A stretch of 64,000 bases of DNA from Streptomyces lanatus (GCF_014655715.1 NZ_BNBM01000003.1:213411-277410); one strand, 5' to 3'; shown: positions 19,164 to 28,268, numbered from the stretch's first letter. Notes: generated from the letters alone by a model not told the origin. Numbers and translations are program-made.

Positions 19164-19758
19164 CGCTGGGCTTGAGCCGGGGAGACGGCGAGGCACCTCT
19201 CGACGCCGGCCGGCACTGTCAGCCGGCCCGGCGTTCGAGAACGGCACCCCACCATCCCTGGCCCTCACCCACCCCGGAGGGGGCGCCAGGGATGGCGGGA
19301 CGGCACTTCCCAACACCGGTCCGCACCTTCCAGCCGGTCCGGTGTTCGGGGATGGGGCCATGCCATCCCTAGCCCCCACCCACCCGGTGGGGCGGCATTT
19401 CCCAGCGCTGGTCCGTGTCTTCCAGCCGGTCCGGCGTTCGAGGACGGGGCCACGCCATCCCCAACCCCCACCCACCCGGAGGGGCGGCACTTCCCGACAC
19501 CGGCCCGCATCTCCCAGCCCGTCCGGCGTTCGAGCACGGGGCCATGCCGTCCCTAACCCCCACCCACCCGTAGGGGGCGTCAGGGATGGCGGGACGGCAC
19601 TTCCCAACACCGGTCCGCATCTCTCAGCCCGTCCGGCGTTTGAGGACAAGGCCCCTTCAGGGCCGGAGCGGGGTCTGGGGCGGCAGCCCCAGTGGGGGCG
19701 ACGGGGCTGAGCCCCTGGGGGATGGGACGGGTAGGGGCGGCGGGGGCGAAAAACCCGG
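19164..19758. repeat. Intergenic array of ~92-110-bp direct repeats with the Streptomyces 'CCGTCCGGCGTT' element
   Basis: This 595-base gap between convergent genes holds five copies of a unit whose core CAGCCSGTCCGGCGTTYGAG begins at 19220, 19331, 19423, 19515 and 19625 (spacing 111, 92, 92 and 110). Between cores the sequence repeats too: CCATGCCATCCCTAACCCCC, CACCCACCCG and GGCGGCACTTCCCAACACCG. The third and fourth units are nearly the same length. The last copy runs into a longer element (to about 19751) that recurs inverted at 46575-46681. ORFs here are repeat shadows. The segment is G+C-rich with inverted repeats that could end transcription from both sides. Confidence 0.85.
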
Positions 19759-20619
19759 CTACGCCAACCCCCGTCGCGCCACCGCCGGCCGCCGATGCCC
19801 CGCGATGGACGCCACCATGTCCAGCACCTGACGCGTCTCCGCCACCTCATGCACCCGATACACCTGCGCCCCCAACCACGCCGAAACCGCGGTCGTCGCC
19901 AACGTCCCCACCACCCGCTCCTTCACGGGCTTGTCCAACGTCTCCCCGACAAAGTCCTTGTTGGACAGCGACACCAACACCGGCCACCCCGTCGACACCA
20001 TCTCCCCGAGCCGCCGAGTCGCCTCAAGACTGTGCCGGGTGTTCTTCCCGAAGTCATGCCCCGGATCGATCAGAATCGACTCCCGCGGCACCCCCAACGC
20101 CAACGCCCGCTCGGCCAACCCCACGGTCACCCGCAGAATGTCCGCCATGACGTCGTCGTACGTCACCCGATGCGGCCGAGTCCGAGGCTCCGCACCCCCG
20201 GCATGCGTACACACCAGCCCCACCCCGTACCGCGCAGCGACCTCCGCGAGGCCCGGATCCACCCCACCCCACGCGTCGTTCAGCAGATCCGCCCCCGCCT
20301 CGCACACGGCCGCCCCCACCGAGGCCCGCCAGGTGTCCACGCTGATCACCACATCGGGAAACCGCCGCCGCACCTCGGCCACGAACCCGACCGTCCGCCG
20401 CGCCTCCTCCTCGGCGGTCACCTCTTCCCCAGGCCCGGCCTTCACCCCACCGATGTCGATGATGGCCGCACCCTCCGCCACGGCCTGCTCCACGCGCGCG
20501 AGGGCCGGCTCGTCGCGGAACGTCGCGCCCTGGTCGTAGAAGGAGTCCGGGGTCCGGTTCACGATCGCCATGATCACCGGCTCGTGCGCCTCGAACTCGC
20601 GCCTGCCCAGCCTGAGCAT
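19759..20619 (-). CDS. folP: Dihydropteroate synthase (FolP)
   Basis: 286 residues. DHPS motifs in order: IMAIVNRTPDSFYD (pterin site), IIDIGGVKAGPGEEV, ISVDTWRASVGAAVCEAGAD, LLNDAWGGVDP, ILIDPGHDFGKNT, PVLVSLSNKDFVGETL and YRVHEVAETRQVLDMV. It joins p-aminobenzoate to 6-hydroxymethyl-dihydropterin diphosphate in folate synthesis and is the sulfonamide target. Some signature residues differ from classical FolP (NDAWGG, VSLSNKDF), as in the FolP2-like paralogue of actinobacteria, so this may be the secondary form. Divergent from the DivIVA-domain gene. Confidence 0.88.
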   Translation of the reverse strand: MLRLGRREFEAHEPVIMAIVNRTPDSFYDQGATFRDEPALARVEQAVAEGAAIIDIGGVKAGPGEEVTAEEEARRTVGFVAEVRRRFPDVVISVDTWRASVGAAVCEAGADLLNDAWGGVDPGLAEVAARYGVGLVCTHAGGAEPRTRPHRVTYDDVMADILRVTVGLAERALALGVPRESILIDPGHDFGKNTRHSLEATRRLGEMVSTGWPVLVSLSNKDFVGETLDKPVKERVVGTLATTAVSAWLGAQVYRVHEVAETRQVLDMVASIAGHRRPAVARRGLA

Positions 20620-20640
20620 CCCCTGTGACCTCTCCTTGAG

Positions 20641-20670
20641 CGTCCTGGTGCGTCCTGGTGCGTCCTGGCC
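20641..20670. repeat. Three tandem copies of a 10-bp unit in the folP leader
   Basis: CGTCCTGGTG occurs at 20641 and 20651, with a third nearly complete copy at 20661. It lies 22-51 bases upstream of the folP start codon on its transcribed side. Confidence 0.8.
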
Positions 20671-20768
20671 TTTCGACCGCCTGCGACCCTAACTGTCAGA
20701 GTCGCATGGCACGATCGGACACTGACACACTCGACCGCACGCACACACCGACCGTGGGGGCCACAGCG

Positions 20769-21140
20769 ATGGTTATGTTCCTGTTCCTGGTCGTCGCGCT
20801 GGCCGTCGTGGTCGCCGCGGTGACCCTCGCCGTGGTGGGCGGCGGCGAGGGCGACGGCCCGCTGCCGGAGGCCGCGCCCGAGCGACTGCAGGACCCGCTG
20901 CCGCCGGACCGCCCGGTCAACCGCGCCGACATCGACAGCCTCCGCTTCCCGCTCGCCGCCCGCGGCTACCGCATGTCCGACGTCGACGACGCCCTCAGCC
21001 GCCTCGCCGCCGAGCTCGCCGAGCGCGACGCCCGGATCGCCGACCTGGAGTCCGCGCTGGCCGGGGCCCAGACGCCGGCCGGCGGCCATGGGGCGGGCCA
21101 TGTGTCGATGGACAAGCCCACCAGAGAGGACCAGCAGTGA
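20769..21140 (+). CDS. DivIVA-domain small membrane protein
   Basis: 123 residues from ATG 20769. A membrane helix at residues ~3-24 (FLFLVVALAVVVAAVTLAVV) is followed by a short cytoplasmic part with a DivIVA-like signature (FPLAARGYRMSDVDDALSRL) and a predicted coiled coil (AAELAERDARIADLESALAG). DivIVA-type domains recognise curved membrane at poles and branch points; in Streptomyces this class is probably linked to polar growth. A GTG at 20754 is an alternative start. Its stop overlaps the glycosylase GTG by 4 bases. Confidence 0.85.
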   Translation: MVMFLFLVVALAVVVAAVTLAVVGGGEGDGPLPEAAPERLQDPLPPDRPVNRADIDSLRFPLAARGYRMSDVDDALSRLAAELAERDARIADLESALAGAQTPAGGHGAGHVSMDKPTREDQQ

Positions 21141-21727
21141 GCGACGGCACGGCCCTCGCCGGTCCGGACGGCGCCCTGCGCTGCCCCTGGGCCCTGTCCA
21201 CCCCGGACTACGTGGCGTACCACGACGAGGAGTGGGGCCGCCCGGTCCACGGCGACGCCGCGCTCTACGAGCGGCTCAGCCTGGAGGCCTTCCAGTCCGG
21301 CCTGTCCTGGATCACCATCCTGCGCCGCCGCGAGGGCTTCCGTGCCGCCTTCGCCGGGTTCGACATCGCCAAGGTCGCGACCTTCACGGACGCCGACAGG
21401 GACCGCCTCCTCGCCGACGCGGGCATCATCCGCAATCGCGCCAAGATCGACGCGACCATCGCCAACGCACGCGTGCTGACCGACTGGGCCCTGGGCGAGC
21501 TGGACGACCTGATCTGGTCCCACGCGCCCGACCCGACCGCCCGCCCCGTCCCGAAGACCTTGGCGGACGTCCCGGCGGTCACCCCGGAGTCGACGGCCCT
21601 GTCCAAGGCCCTGAAGAAGCGCGGCCTGCGCTTCGTGGGCCCGACGACGGCGTACGCCCTGATGCAGGCGTGCGGCCTGGTCGACGATCACCTGGAGGCG
21701 TGCGTGGTGAGAAGCGCCCTCTCGTAG
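21137..21727 (+). CDS. DNA-3-methyladenine glycosylase I (TagA family)
   Basis: 196 residues from GTG 21137 (GTGA overlap with the previous gene). Family features: CPWALSTPDYVAYHDEEWGRPVHGD (zinc-site cysteine and histidine, DEEWG), LEAFQSGLSWITILRRREGFR and LRFVGPTTAYALMQACGLVDDH (HhH-like end). It excises 3-methyladenine from alkylated DNA in base-excision repair. It is coupled to the DivIVA-domain gene, so the two are co-expressed, although no functional link is known. Confidence 0.95.
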   Translation: MSDGTALAGPDGALRCPWALSTPDYVAYHDEEWGRPVHGDAALYERLSLEAFQSGLSWITILRRREGFRAAFAGFDIAKVATFTDADRDRLLADAGIIRNRAKIDATIANARVLTDWALGELDDLIWSHAPDPTARPVPKTLADVPAVTPESTALSKALKKRGLRFVGPTTAYALMQACGLVDDHLEACVVRSALS

Positions 21728-21772
21728 TCCCCTACGCCGGGCTAGTCCCCTACGCAGGGCGCGGCCCCGAGT

Positions 21773-22576
21773 TCACCGGCCCAAGTACTTCGGCTTCTCC
21801 TTGTTGACGAAGGCCTGCACGGCGATCGCGTGGTCCTCCGAAGACCCCGCCCGCGTCTGCAGCTCGTCCTCCTTCTCCAAGGTCTCCTCGAGCGAGTGCG
21901 ACAGCCCGAAGGCCACCGCCTCCTTGATCGCCCCATAGGCGACCGTCGGCCCCTCGGCCAACGCCCGAGCCACCTTCTCGGCCTCCGCGCGCAGCTCACC
22001 AGGGGCCACCAGCCGGTTCGCGATGCCCAACTCGTACGCCTCCTGCGCCTTGATGTTGCGCGGGAAGAGCAGCAGGTCGGTGGCGCGGCTCGGGCCGACG
22101 ACCCGCGGCAGCGTCCAGGAGATCCCGGAGTCGGCGGTGAGCGCCACCCCCGCGAACGACGTGTTGAAGGCGGCCGTGTCGGCCACGACCCGGTAGTCCG
22201 CGGCCAGCGCGAACCCGAAGCCCGCCCCCGCCGCGACCCCGTTCACCCCGGCCACCACGGGCTTCGCCATCCCGGCGATCGCCCGCACGATGGGGTTGTA
22301 GTGCTCCCGCACGGTGCTCATGGTCTGCCCGGAACCGGTCTCGCGGTCGGCGACCAGCAGCCCGATGTGCTCCTTCAGGTCCTGCCCCACGCAGAACGCC
22401 CGCTCCCCGGCCGCGGTCAGCAGCACGGCCCGTACGGCGGAGTCGTCCGCCGCGGCCTGGACCGCGTCCCGCAGTGCGACCTTGGCCGCGATGCTCAGCG
22501 CGTTCATCGCCTCCGGGCGGTTCAGCGTGATCGTCGCGAGTCCGTCGCTCACCTCGTAGAGCACGGTGTCGGCCAT
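21773..22576 (-). CDS. Enoyl-CoA hydratase/isomerase family protein
   Basis: 267 residues from the ATG at 22574-22576, chosen for GGAGGGG before it and because the protein then starts at the family N-terminus (ADTVLYEVSDGLATITLNRPEAMNALS). Crotonase-fold features: FCVGQDLKEH (first oxyanion-hole strand) and GVNGVAAGAGFGFALAADY (second). The usual catalytic glutamates are replaced in places (AFNTSFAGVALTADSGISW), so hydratase, isomerase or another crotonase reaction is possible; PaaB/PaaG-like isomerases are similar in length and order. Probably fatty acid or aromatic acid breakdown. Confidence 0.9.
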   Translation of the reverse strand: MADTVLYEVSDGLATITLNRPEAMNALSIAAKVALRDAVQAAADDSAVRAVLLTAAGERAFCVGQDLKEHIGLLVADRETGSGQTMSTVREHYNPIVRAIAGMAKPVVAGVNGVAAGAGFGFALAADYRVVADTAAFNTSFAGVALTADSGISWTLPRVVGPSRATDLLLFPRNIKAQEAYELGIANRLVAPGELRAEAEKVARALAEGPTVAYGAIKEAVAFGLSHSLEETLEKEDELQTRAGSSEDHAIAVQAFVNKEKPKYLGR

Positions 22577-22950
22577 GGCGTATCCCCTCCGGTGTACGGC
22601 TCGGGGCGTACTCATCAGTACGCGATTGTCTGAGGACAGCATGGCGGAGATCACGGACGACGGCCCTGACCGGAGGTGTGACCTGCGTCAAAGAATTTGT
22701 GTCCGGTTCTGTTGGGCCGAAGTGTGTGCGGTGGCGCAGTATCGCAGTCACATCGCCGAATTGAGTGGTTTTGCTCGCGCGCGTTGCCCAAGCGATGCCG
22801 ACTGATGTTGGTCATCGGGTCCTGAGATGCGGGATAATGGCTTGGAAGCAATGTGTTCGATGCCGGTGTCGCGAGTCTGTGCCAGACGCGCGTGCCCTCC
22901 ATGGGGCCGTCGGCTTTGACGATGAGCTGGTTTCAGGAAGGGGAACGAGC
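22577..22950. other. Divergent intergenic region, 374 bases, promoter-bearing
   Basis: It lies between the divergent enoyl-CoA hydratase and DUF3117 genes. Around 22675-22860 it is A+T-richer than the genome average. TTGGTC at 22808 and GATAAT at 22833 could be a promoter for the DUF3117 gene, although the 19-base spacing is long. No RNA gene or strong inverted repeat was seen. Confidence 0.45.
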
Positions 22951-23118
22951 ATGGCGGCCATGAAGCCGCGGACGGGCGATGGCCCGCTCGAGGTGACCAA
23001 GGAGGGGCGGGGCATCGTCATGCGCGTTCCGCTCGAAGGCGGCGGTCGGCTCGTCGTCGAGCTGACCCCTGACGAGGCCGACGCGCTCGGCGACGCCCTC
23101 AAGAAGGTCGTCGGCTGA
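22951..23118 (+). CDS. DUF3117 domain-containing small protein
   Basis: 55 residues from ATG 22951 with the ribosome site AGGAAGGGG. The whole protein is the conserved DUF3117 unit: AAMKPRTGDGPLEVTKEGRG, then a short beta-rich part and the ending DEADALGDALKKVV. It is small, cytoplasmic and near-universal in Actinobacteria; function is unknown. The high conservation of such a short protein suggests a role in basic physiology. Confidence 0.93.
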   Translation: MAAMKPRTGDGPLEVTKEGRGIVMRVPLEGGGRLVVELTPDEADALGDALKKVVG

Positions 23119-23146
23119 CGCGGCAGCGACCCCACCCTTTCGGCGG

Positions 23147-23172
23147 CCCCGGCATCGCACATGGTGCCGGGG
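23147..23172. terminator. Inverted repeat between convergent genes
   Basis: 8-bp GC-rich stem (23147-23154 with 23165-23172) and a 10-base loop, between the DUF3117 gene and the O-methyltransferase gene. Confidence 0.6.
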
Positions 23173-23235
23173 TTGCTGCTTGTGTGGAACATCCGGTACG
23201 TCCGTGCCGTACGGCTGGTCAGGCGGTCTTCGTGC

Positions 23236-23868
23236 TCAGCGCTTGACCGCGCACAGCAGCCCGTCCCCGACCGGCAGCAGGGACGGCACCAGCTCCTGGC
23301 TCTCGCGCACCGCGCGCAGCAGCTCACGTATGCGTATGACTTCGGTGGGCTGCGGGCCCGAGTCGACCGTGCGGCCGTTGGTGAAGACGCCCTCGAAGAC
23401 GACCAGGCCACCCGGACGCAGCAGGCGCAACGATTCAGCGAGATAGTCGAGGAACTCCAGCCGGTCACCGTCGCAGAAGACGAGGTCATAGCCGGCGTCC
23501 GCGAGCCGGGGCAGGACGTCCAGGGCGCGGCCCGGGATGAAACGGGCGCGGTTGCTGGCGAAGCCGGAGGCGCGGAAGGCCTGGCGGGCGAACTGCTGGT
23601 GCTCCGGCTCGGGGTCGACGGTCGTCAGGACGCCGTCGGGGCGCATGCCGTGCAGCAGGTGGATCCCGGAGACGCCGGTGCCGGTACCGATCTCCGCGAC
23701 CGCCTTCGCGTCCACGGTGGCGGCGAGCATCCGCAGCGCGGCGCCCGTGCCGGGAGACACCGAGCGCAGCCCCGCCTCGCGGGCCCGGTCCCGGGCCCAG
23801 CGCAGGACGTCGTCCTCGGCGACGTAGGCGTCGGCGAACGCCCAGCTCGTCTGCCGGTTGCCGGTAAT
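23236..23868 (-). CDS. Class I SAM-dependent O-methyltransferase, probably starting at ATT
   Basis: 210 residues if read from the ATT at 23866-23868. The SAM-binding motif is AVAEIGTGTGVSGIHLL. Other conserved parts are DGVLTTVDPEPEHQQFARQAF, YDLVFCDGDRLEFLDYL and LLRPGGLVVFEGVF, as in the COG4122 group. No ATG, GTG, TTG or CTG occurs in frame between the upstream TAA (about 23935) and codon 37. Conserved-looking sequence (ITGNRQTSWAFADAYVAEDD) covers the gap, and AGGAGAGG sits six bases before the ATT. The alternative start, GTG 23760, would lose this N-terminus. It is divergent from the ECF sigma gene, like the methyltransferase next to mycobacterial sigE. Substrate unknown. Confidence 0.85.
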   Translation of the reverse strand: MTGNRQTSWAFADAYVAEDDVLRWARDRAREAGLRSVSPGTGAALRMLAATVDAKAVAEIGTGTGVSGIHLLHGMRPDGVLTTVDPEPEHQQFARQAFRASGFASNRARFIPGRALDVLPRLADAGYDLVFCDGDRLEFLDYLAESLRLLRPGGLVVFEGVFTNGRTVDSGPQPTEVIRIRELLRAVRESQELVPSLLPVGDGLLCAVKR

Positions 23869-24097
23869 GACCCTCTCCTGTCCCCGTGGTTGCCTGGGCG
23901 TGACTGTATCCGTTGCGGGCGGGAACCCGCAGATGGGACCGCGCGTTTAGAGGGGTGGGAAGACGAGCGGGGGGACACAGTTGGATCACGATGAGGAGCA
24001 GGGCCGGGAGCAAGTGCCGACGCAGGCGCATCAGCCGTATCGGCCCAGATCAAATTCTCGTAAAACCGCTTATCCGGAGCTAACGGGCGAGGTGGCT

Positions 24098-24868
24098 ATG
24101 GTAGGGGCTCCACTGGACACCACCAGAGCCGACAGGGGAGGTGCGGCTGCGCCTGTGGATCGGGGAGGAGTGCTGCGGCGCTTTCTCGGATCGGCGGGCA
24201 GGCCGAAATCCGTGAACGACACCGCTGACCGCAGCCACGCCGGCGATTACGCCCAGACCGCGACCTTCTCCACCGACGCGGACGGGCAGGCGTGGACTCC
24301 GCCCACCTGGGAGGAGATCGTCAGCACGCACAGCGGCCGCGTCTACCGACTGGCGTACCGCCTCACCGGCAACCAGCACGACGCCGAGGACCTGACGCAA
24401 GAGGTCTTCGTCCGCGTCTTCCGCTCCTTGTCCACCTACACGCCGGGCACCTTCGAGGGCTGGCTGCACCGCATCACCACCAACCTCTTCCTCGACATGG
24501 TCCGCCGCAAGCAGCGCATCCGCTTCGACGCGCTGGGCGAGGACGCGGCCGAGCGGCTGCCCAGCAAGGAGCCCACACCGCAGCAGGTCTTCAACGACGC
24601 CCACTTCGACGCGGACGTCCAGCAGGCCCTCGACACCCTCGCGCCCGAGTTCCGCGCCGCGGTCGTCCTGTGCGACATCGAAGGACTGTCGTACGAGGAG
24701 ATCGCCGCGACCCTCGGCGTCAAGCTCGGCACCGTCCGGTCCCGTATCCACCGGGGCCGCTCGCAGCTGCGCAAGGCCCTCGCCCACCGCTCGCCGGAGG
24801 CGCGCGCCGAGCGCCGCTCCTTCGTGCCGCGTGTGGCAGCGCTGGGGGGAGGGGGCGCGACCGCGTGA
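24098..24868 (+). CDS. ECF RNA polymerase sigma factor, orthologue of mycobacterial SigE
   Basis: 256 residues from ATG 24098 (GAGGTGG before it). A TTG 39 codons upstream (23981, preceded by GGGGGG) is an alternative, and a shorter form from GTG 24213 is also possible. Region 2 is [26 protein letters not shown] with [17 protein letters not shown] (2.4). Region 4 is [20 protein letters not shown] with [23 protein letters not shown]. The ~85-residue N-terminal extension is typical of SigE. The next gene, overlapping by 4 bases, is its zinc-binding anti-sigma factor, and HtrA and TatB follow as in Mycobacterium. It should direct envelope or surface-stress transcription. It is not the S. coelicolor gene named sigE. 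Confidence 0.94.
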   Translation: MVGAPLDTTRADRGGAAAPVDRGGVLRRFLGSAGRPKSVNDTADRSHAGDYAQTATFSTDADGQAWTPPTWEEIVSTHSGRVYRLAYRLTGNQHDAEDLTQEVFVRVFRSLSTYTPGTFEGWLHRITTNLFLDMVRRKQRIRFDALGEDAAERLPSKEPTPQQVFNDAHFDADVQQALDTLAPEFRAAVVLCDIEGLSYEEIAATLGVKLGTVRSRIHRGRSQLRKALAHRSPEARAERRSFVPRVAALGGGGATA

Positions 24869-25848
24869 GTGGCTCCCGACCCAACCCCGCCGAACGGCTC
24901 CTGGCCGAGCAGCACCTAGGCGACCGACTCTCCGCCCTCGTCGACGGAGAGCTCGGTCATGAGACGCGCGAGCGTGTCCTGGCCCATCTGGCGACCTGCG
25001 CCAGGTGCAAGTCCGAGGTCGACGCCCAGCGCCGGCTGAAGAACGTCTTCGCGGAGGCGGCCCCGCCACCGCCCTCCGAGAGTTTCCTGGCCCGTCTCCA
25101 GGGTCTCCCCGGGGGCAGCGACCTCGACGGCGACGGTGGATCGCCGCTGGGCGGCGGGGCCGGCTTCGAAGGACTCCCCGGCCGGCCCGGCGCCGCCACC
25201 GGCGTCTTCGGTATGAAGCGGGGCGAGCGCTTCGAGTTCGGATACGTCCCCTCCCGTGCCCACGCCCCCATACTCCCCGTCGCGGACCGTGGCTTCCGTA
25301 CCCACCCCGTGGGCCGTCCCGACACTGATCGCTCGGCGTCCTCGCGGATGCGGTTCGCGTTCGTCGCGGCGGGCGCGGTGTCGCTGGCCGCGATCGCGCT
25401 GGGCGGCGTCACCACCAGCGCGCCCACCGATGCGGAGGCCCGCGGCGGCTCGGGGTCCGGCAGCAATGTGACACCCGCGCGGACGGCGGGCACCGGCGCC
25501 TCTACGACCCCGGAGAACCAGCGTCGCCGTGGACTCGGCCCCCTGCTCGCGCAGGGCCAGGGCCAGCGTTCGCTCGACACCCCGGCGGCCTCGACCGAGG
25601 TGTCGGCTCCGCTGCTGCCCGGGATGCCGGCCCAGCCCGCCGACGCGGAGCTGCACACCCTGACGGCACCCGTGGTGGCCGGTGCGGCCGCCATGTCCCC
25701 GTTGATACGTCCGCTCAGCGCGACCCCGCCGCTCACCCTGACCGCCTGGTCCAAGGACACCGGGATCCCCGCGACCCCGGGCCTGCTCGCCGCACCCGTC
25801 CCCGACGCGACGTCGTCGCCTTCCGCCTCCCCCGCCACCGAGCGCTGA
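24865..25848 (+). CDS. Membrane-bound ZAS-type anti-sigma factor (RseA-like)
   Basis: 327 residues from GTG 24865 (GTGA overlap with the sigma gene). The N-terminal zinc-binding anti-sigma domain has His41-x3-Cys45-x2-Cys48 (HLATCARC) after [19 protein letters not shown]. One membrane helix spans ~163-182 ([20 protein letters not shown]), and the remaining ~140 residues are exported and Ala/Pro/Thr-rich. In mycobacteria RseA is cytosolic and redox/phosphorylation-controlled; here the helix suggests control by proteolysis at the membrane, possibly by the HtrA protease encoded next. It should bind and silence the upstream sigma factor. Confidence 0.92.
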   Translation: MSGSRPNPAERLLAEQHLGDRLSALVDGELGHETRERVLAHLATCARCKSEVDAQRRLKNVFAEAAPPPPSESFLARLQGLPGGSDLDGDGGSPLGGGAGFEGLPGRPGAATGVFGMKRGERFEFGYVPSRAHAPILPVADRGFRTHPVGRPDTDRSASSRMRFAFVAAGAVSLAAIALGGVTTSAPTDAEARGGSGSGSNVTPARTAGTGASTTPENQRRRGLGPLLAQGQGQRSLDTPAASTEVSAPLLPGMPAQPADAELHTLTAPVVAGAAAMSPLIRPLSATPPLTLTAWSKDTGIPATPGLLAAPVPDATSSPSASPATER

Positions 25849-26070
25849 CCCAGCCCCTGCGCAGCGGCCCGCGAACCTGATTGAATCCGGGTGGGCCGCG
25901 CGCTGTGCCCATGGGCCGGGCGCGGAATCGATACACCGTGTGCCGGATGGGGAGGTGGCTCGAAGCCGAGCGCGACAGCGCAGAGTTGAGTAGGCATGCG
26001 GGCGCGGGGACGTTCCTGTTGGCTGCCCAGCCGGACTCGAGCCACGGTCAGCAGGAGTAGGAAGCGGAAC

Positions 26071-28263
26071 ATGAACGAGGGCAAGCCCGCGAAGGCGAAG
26101 TGGTGGAACCGCCCCCGATTGCAGGGCCATTCCTCGGAGCCCACGGCTGACGGCGACTTCGAGTTGGCACGGCCGTTGGGGGGTGGGGCGGCGGATGGTG
26201 ACTTCGAGCTTCGGCCGGCTGGGAGTGGCGATGACGTCGCTTCCGAGGGGGACTTCGAGCTGGCGCGGCCGGCCGGGGTATCGGTGCCCGCTTCATCGGA
26301 GGGCACGGCTGGTATTGCGGACGCTGTAACCGCGGAACCCTCCGAGGATGCCCGTGTCGAGACCGGTCCTGCGGTGAGCCTTGCCGACAGCGCCGCATCC
26401 CCTCCTGCCAGCCCCACACCCCTCCACGACCCCGACCCCTACAGCACCCCGCCCTACGGCGAACCCGGCCCCTGGGCACCCGCCCCACCGGTTCAGCACC
26501 CGGCGACGACGCCCTCGCACGGCACGGCCGTACCGATGCCGCCGCCCGAGCCTGCCCCGGCGTACGGGGCGCAGGCCACGGCGCCTGCGAGCGACGTCAC
26601 TGCGCCTCAGACGACAGCCGCCGCCTCCGCCCCCGTGCCGCCCCAGGCGACCGGCCTCTCGACCCGCACGCCCCCTCCGGCCCCCGCGGCAGAGCAAGCA
26701 CCCGGCATACCCGCCCCCGCACCGCACCCGGCGCCCCCAGCCCCCGCCGCCCCGGCGCCGCCCTCAGGCATACCGGCGCAGGAAACGCACCCGACTGCTG
26801 AGGCGCCGACCGGATCCGTCCCCGCCCAGTCGGCACCTCAGGCCCCTGTCCAGCCGGCGGCCTCGACCGTCGCCCAGCAGGCGCCCCTGGCCCCTGCCCG
26901 GCAGGCGCCCCCGGCCCCCGAGGCGCCCACCGCCCCCATCCCCACCCAACCGGCGCCTCAGCCCCCTGCCCAGCCCGCGCCCCCGACCGCCCCCACCCTC
27001 AACAACACCCCCACCAACCCCCCCTTCGACCCCCCACCCCCCACCAACCCCTGGCAGAACTACGACCCCTGGTCCCAGACCCCCCACCCCACCGCTCCCC
27101 TCCAACAAACCGGTGCCGCCGTCCCCAGTCAGGCGCAGCGGCGTTCGCGGGGGAAGAAGGTGTTGGTTGTCGGGGGGTTGCTCATCGCGTTGGTCGCCGG
27201 AGGTGTCGGTGGGGTCGTGGGGGCGTATCTCGAGCGGAATGGTGGGGTGGGGGACGTCGTGTTGCCGCAGGCCGGGGTCGAGGCTGTCGGGCGGGCGCCG
27301 GACAGTGTCGCCGGGATCGCGGCGCGGGCGCTGCCGAGTGTGGTGACGTTGCATGTGACGGGGAGTGCGGAGCAGGGGACCGGTACCGGCTTCGTGCTCG
27401 ACGGCCAAGGGCACATCCTCACCAACAACCACGTCGTCGAGCCCGCGGGGGAGGGCGGCGAGATATCCGTGACCTTCCACAGCGGGGACACGGCCAAGGC
27501 CACCGTCGTCGGACGGGACAGCGGCTATGACCTCGCCGTCGTCAAGGTCAGCGATGTCCGCGGGCTGAAGCCCCTGCCGCTCGGCAACTCCGACAACGTC
27601 CAGGTCGGTGACCCCGTCGTCGCCATTGGTGCCCCGTTCGACCTGGAAGGCACCGTCACCTCCGGCATCATCAGCGCCAAGGAGCGTCCCATCACCGCCG
27701 GAGGCGAGGGCGGGGACGGCAGTGACGGGAGTGATGTGTCGTATGTGGATGCCCTCCAGACCGACGCTCCCATCAATCCCGGCAACTCCGGCGGGCCCCT
27801 CCTCGACGCCGAGGGGCGGGTCGTCGGGATCAACTCCGCGATCCGGTCCGCCGACAGCGGCTCCGACCTCGACGGCGGCCAGGCCGGCTCCATAGGCCTG
27901 GGCTTTGCCATCCCGGTCAACCAGGCCAAGCGGGTCGCCGAGGAACTGATCAACACCGGCCGGGCGACACACCCGGTCATCGGCGTCACCCTCGACATGG
28001 ACTACGCGGGCGACGGGGCCCGCGTGGGCACCAAGGGCAGCGACGGCGGCTCCGCGGTCACCGCGGGCGGGCCCGGGGACAAGGCCGGTATCGAGCCGGG
28101 CGACGTCATCACCCAGGTCGACGGCCAACGCGTCCACTCCGGTGAGGAACTGATCGTCAAGACCCGCGCCCACCGCCCCGGCGACCGGCTCGAACTGACC
28201 CTGGAGCGGGACGGCAAGGAGATCACGATCGAGCTGACACTGGGGTCCTCGAGTGGGCGCTGA
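26071..28263 (+). CDS. HtrA/DegP-like membrane-anchored serine protease with PDZ domain
   Basis: 730 residues from ATG 26071 (AGGAGTAGGAAG before it). The N-terminal cytoplasmic part has three copies of GDFEL(A)RP (residues ~28, 43 and 60), then ~230 residues rich in Pro/Ala. A membrane helix spans ~364-385. The exported trypsin-like domain has the triad His454 (LTNNHVV), Asp487 (GYDLAVVKV) and Ser573 (NPGNSGGPLL). A PDZ domain follows at ~640-725 (KAGIEPGDVITQVDGQRV). It degrades or refolds damaged envelope proteins. By analogy with mycobacterial HtrA it may also act in the sigma/anti-sigma circuit just upstream; 222 bases separate it from the anti-sigma gene. Confidence 0.95.
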   Translation: MNEGKPAKAKWWNRPRLQGHSSEPTADGDFELARPLGGGAADGDFELRPAGSGDDVASEGDFELARPAGVSVPASSEGTAGIADAVTAEPSEDARVETGPAVSLADSAASPPASPTPLHDPDPYSTPPYGEPGPWAPAPPVQHPATTPSHGTAVPMPPPEPAPAYGAQATAPASDVTAPQTTAAASAPVPPQATGLSTRTPPPAPAAEQAPGIPAPAPHPAPPAPAAPAPPSGIPAQETHPTAEAPTGSVPAQSAPQAPVQPAASTVAQQAPLAPARQAPPAPEAPTAPIPTQPAPQPPAQPAPPTAPTLNNTPTNPPFDPPPPTNPWQNYDPWSQTPHPTAPLQQTGAAVPSQAQRRSRGKKVLVVGGLLIALVAGGVGGVVGAYLERNGGVGDVVLPQAGVEAVGRAPDSVAGIAARALPSVVTLHVTGSAEQGTGTGFVLDGQGHILTNNHVVEPAGEGGEISVTFHSGDTAKATVVGRDSGYDLAVVKVSDVRGLKPLPLGNSDNVQVGDPVVAIGAPFDLEGTVTSGIISAKERPITAGGEGGDGSDGSDVSYVDALQTDAPINPGNSGGPLLDAEGRVVGINSAIRSADSGSDLDGGQAGSIGLGFAIPVNQAKRVAEELINTGRATHPVIGVTLDMDYAGDGARVGTKGSDGGSAVTAGGPGDKAGIEPGDVITQVDGQRVHSGEELIVKTRAHRPGDRLELTLERDGKEITIELTLGSSSGR

Positions 28264-28268
28264 GCCGG

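Noticed and set aside
22765..22950. N-terminal extension of the DUF3117 protein
   Set aside because: The open frame continues upstream, but the family is ~55 residues long and the ATG at 22951 has a good ribosome site.
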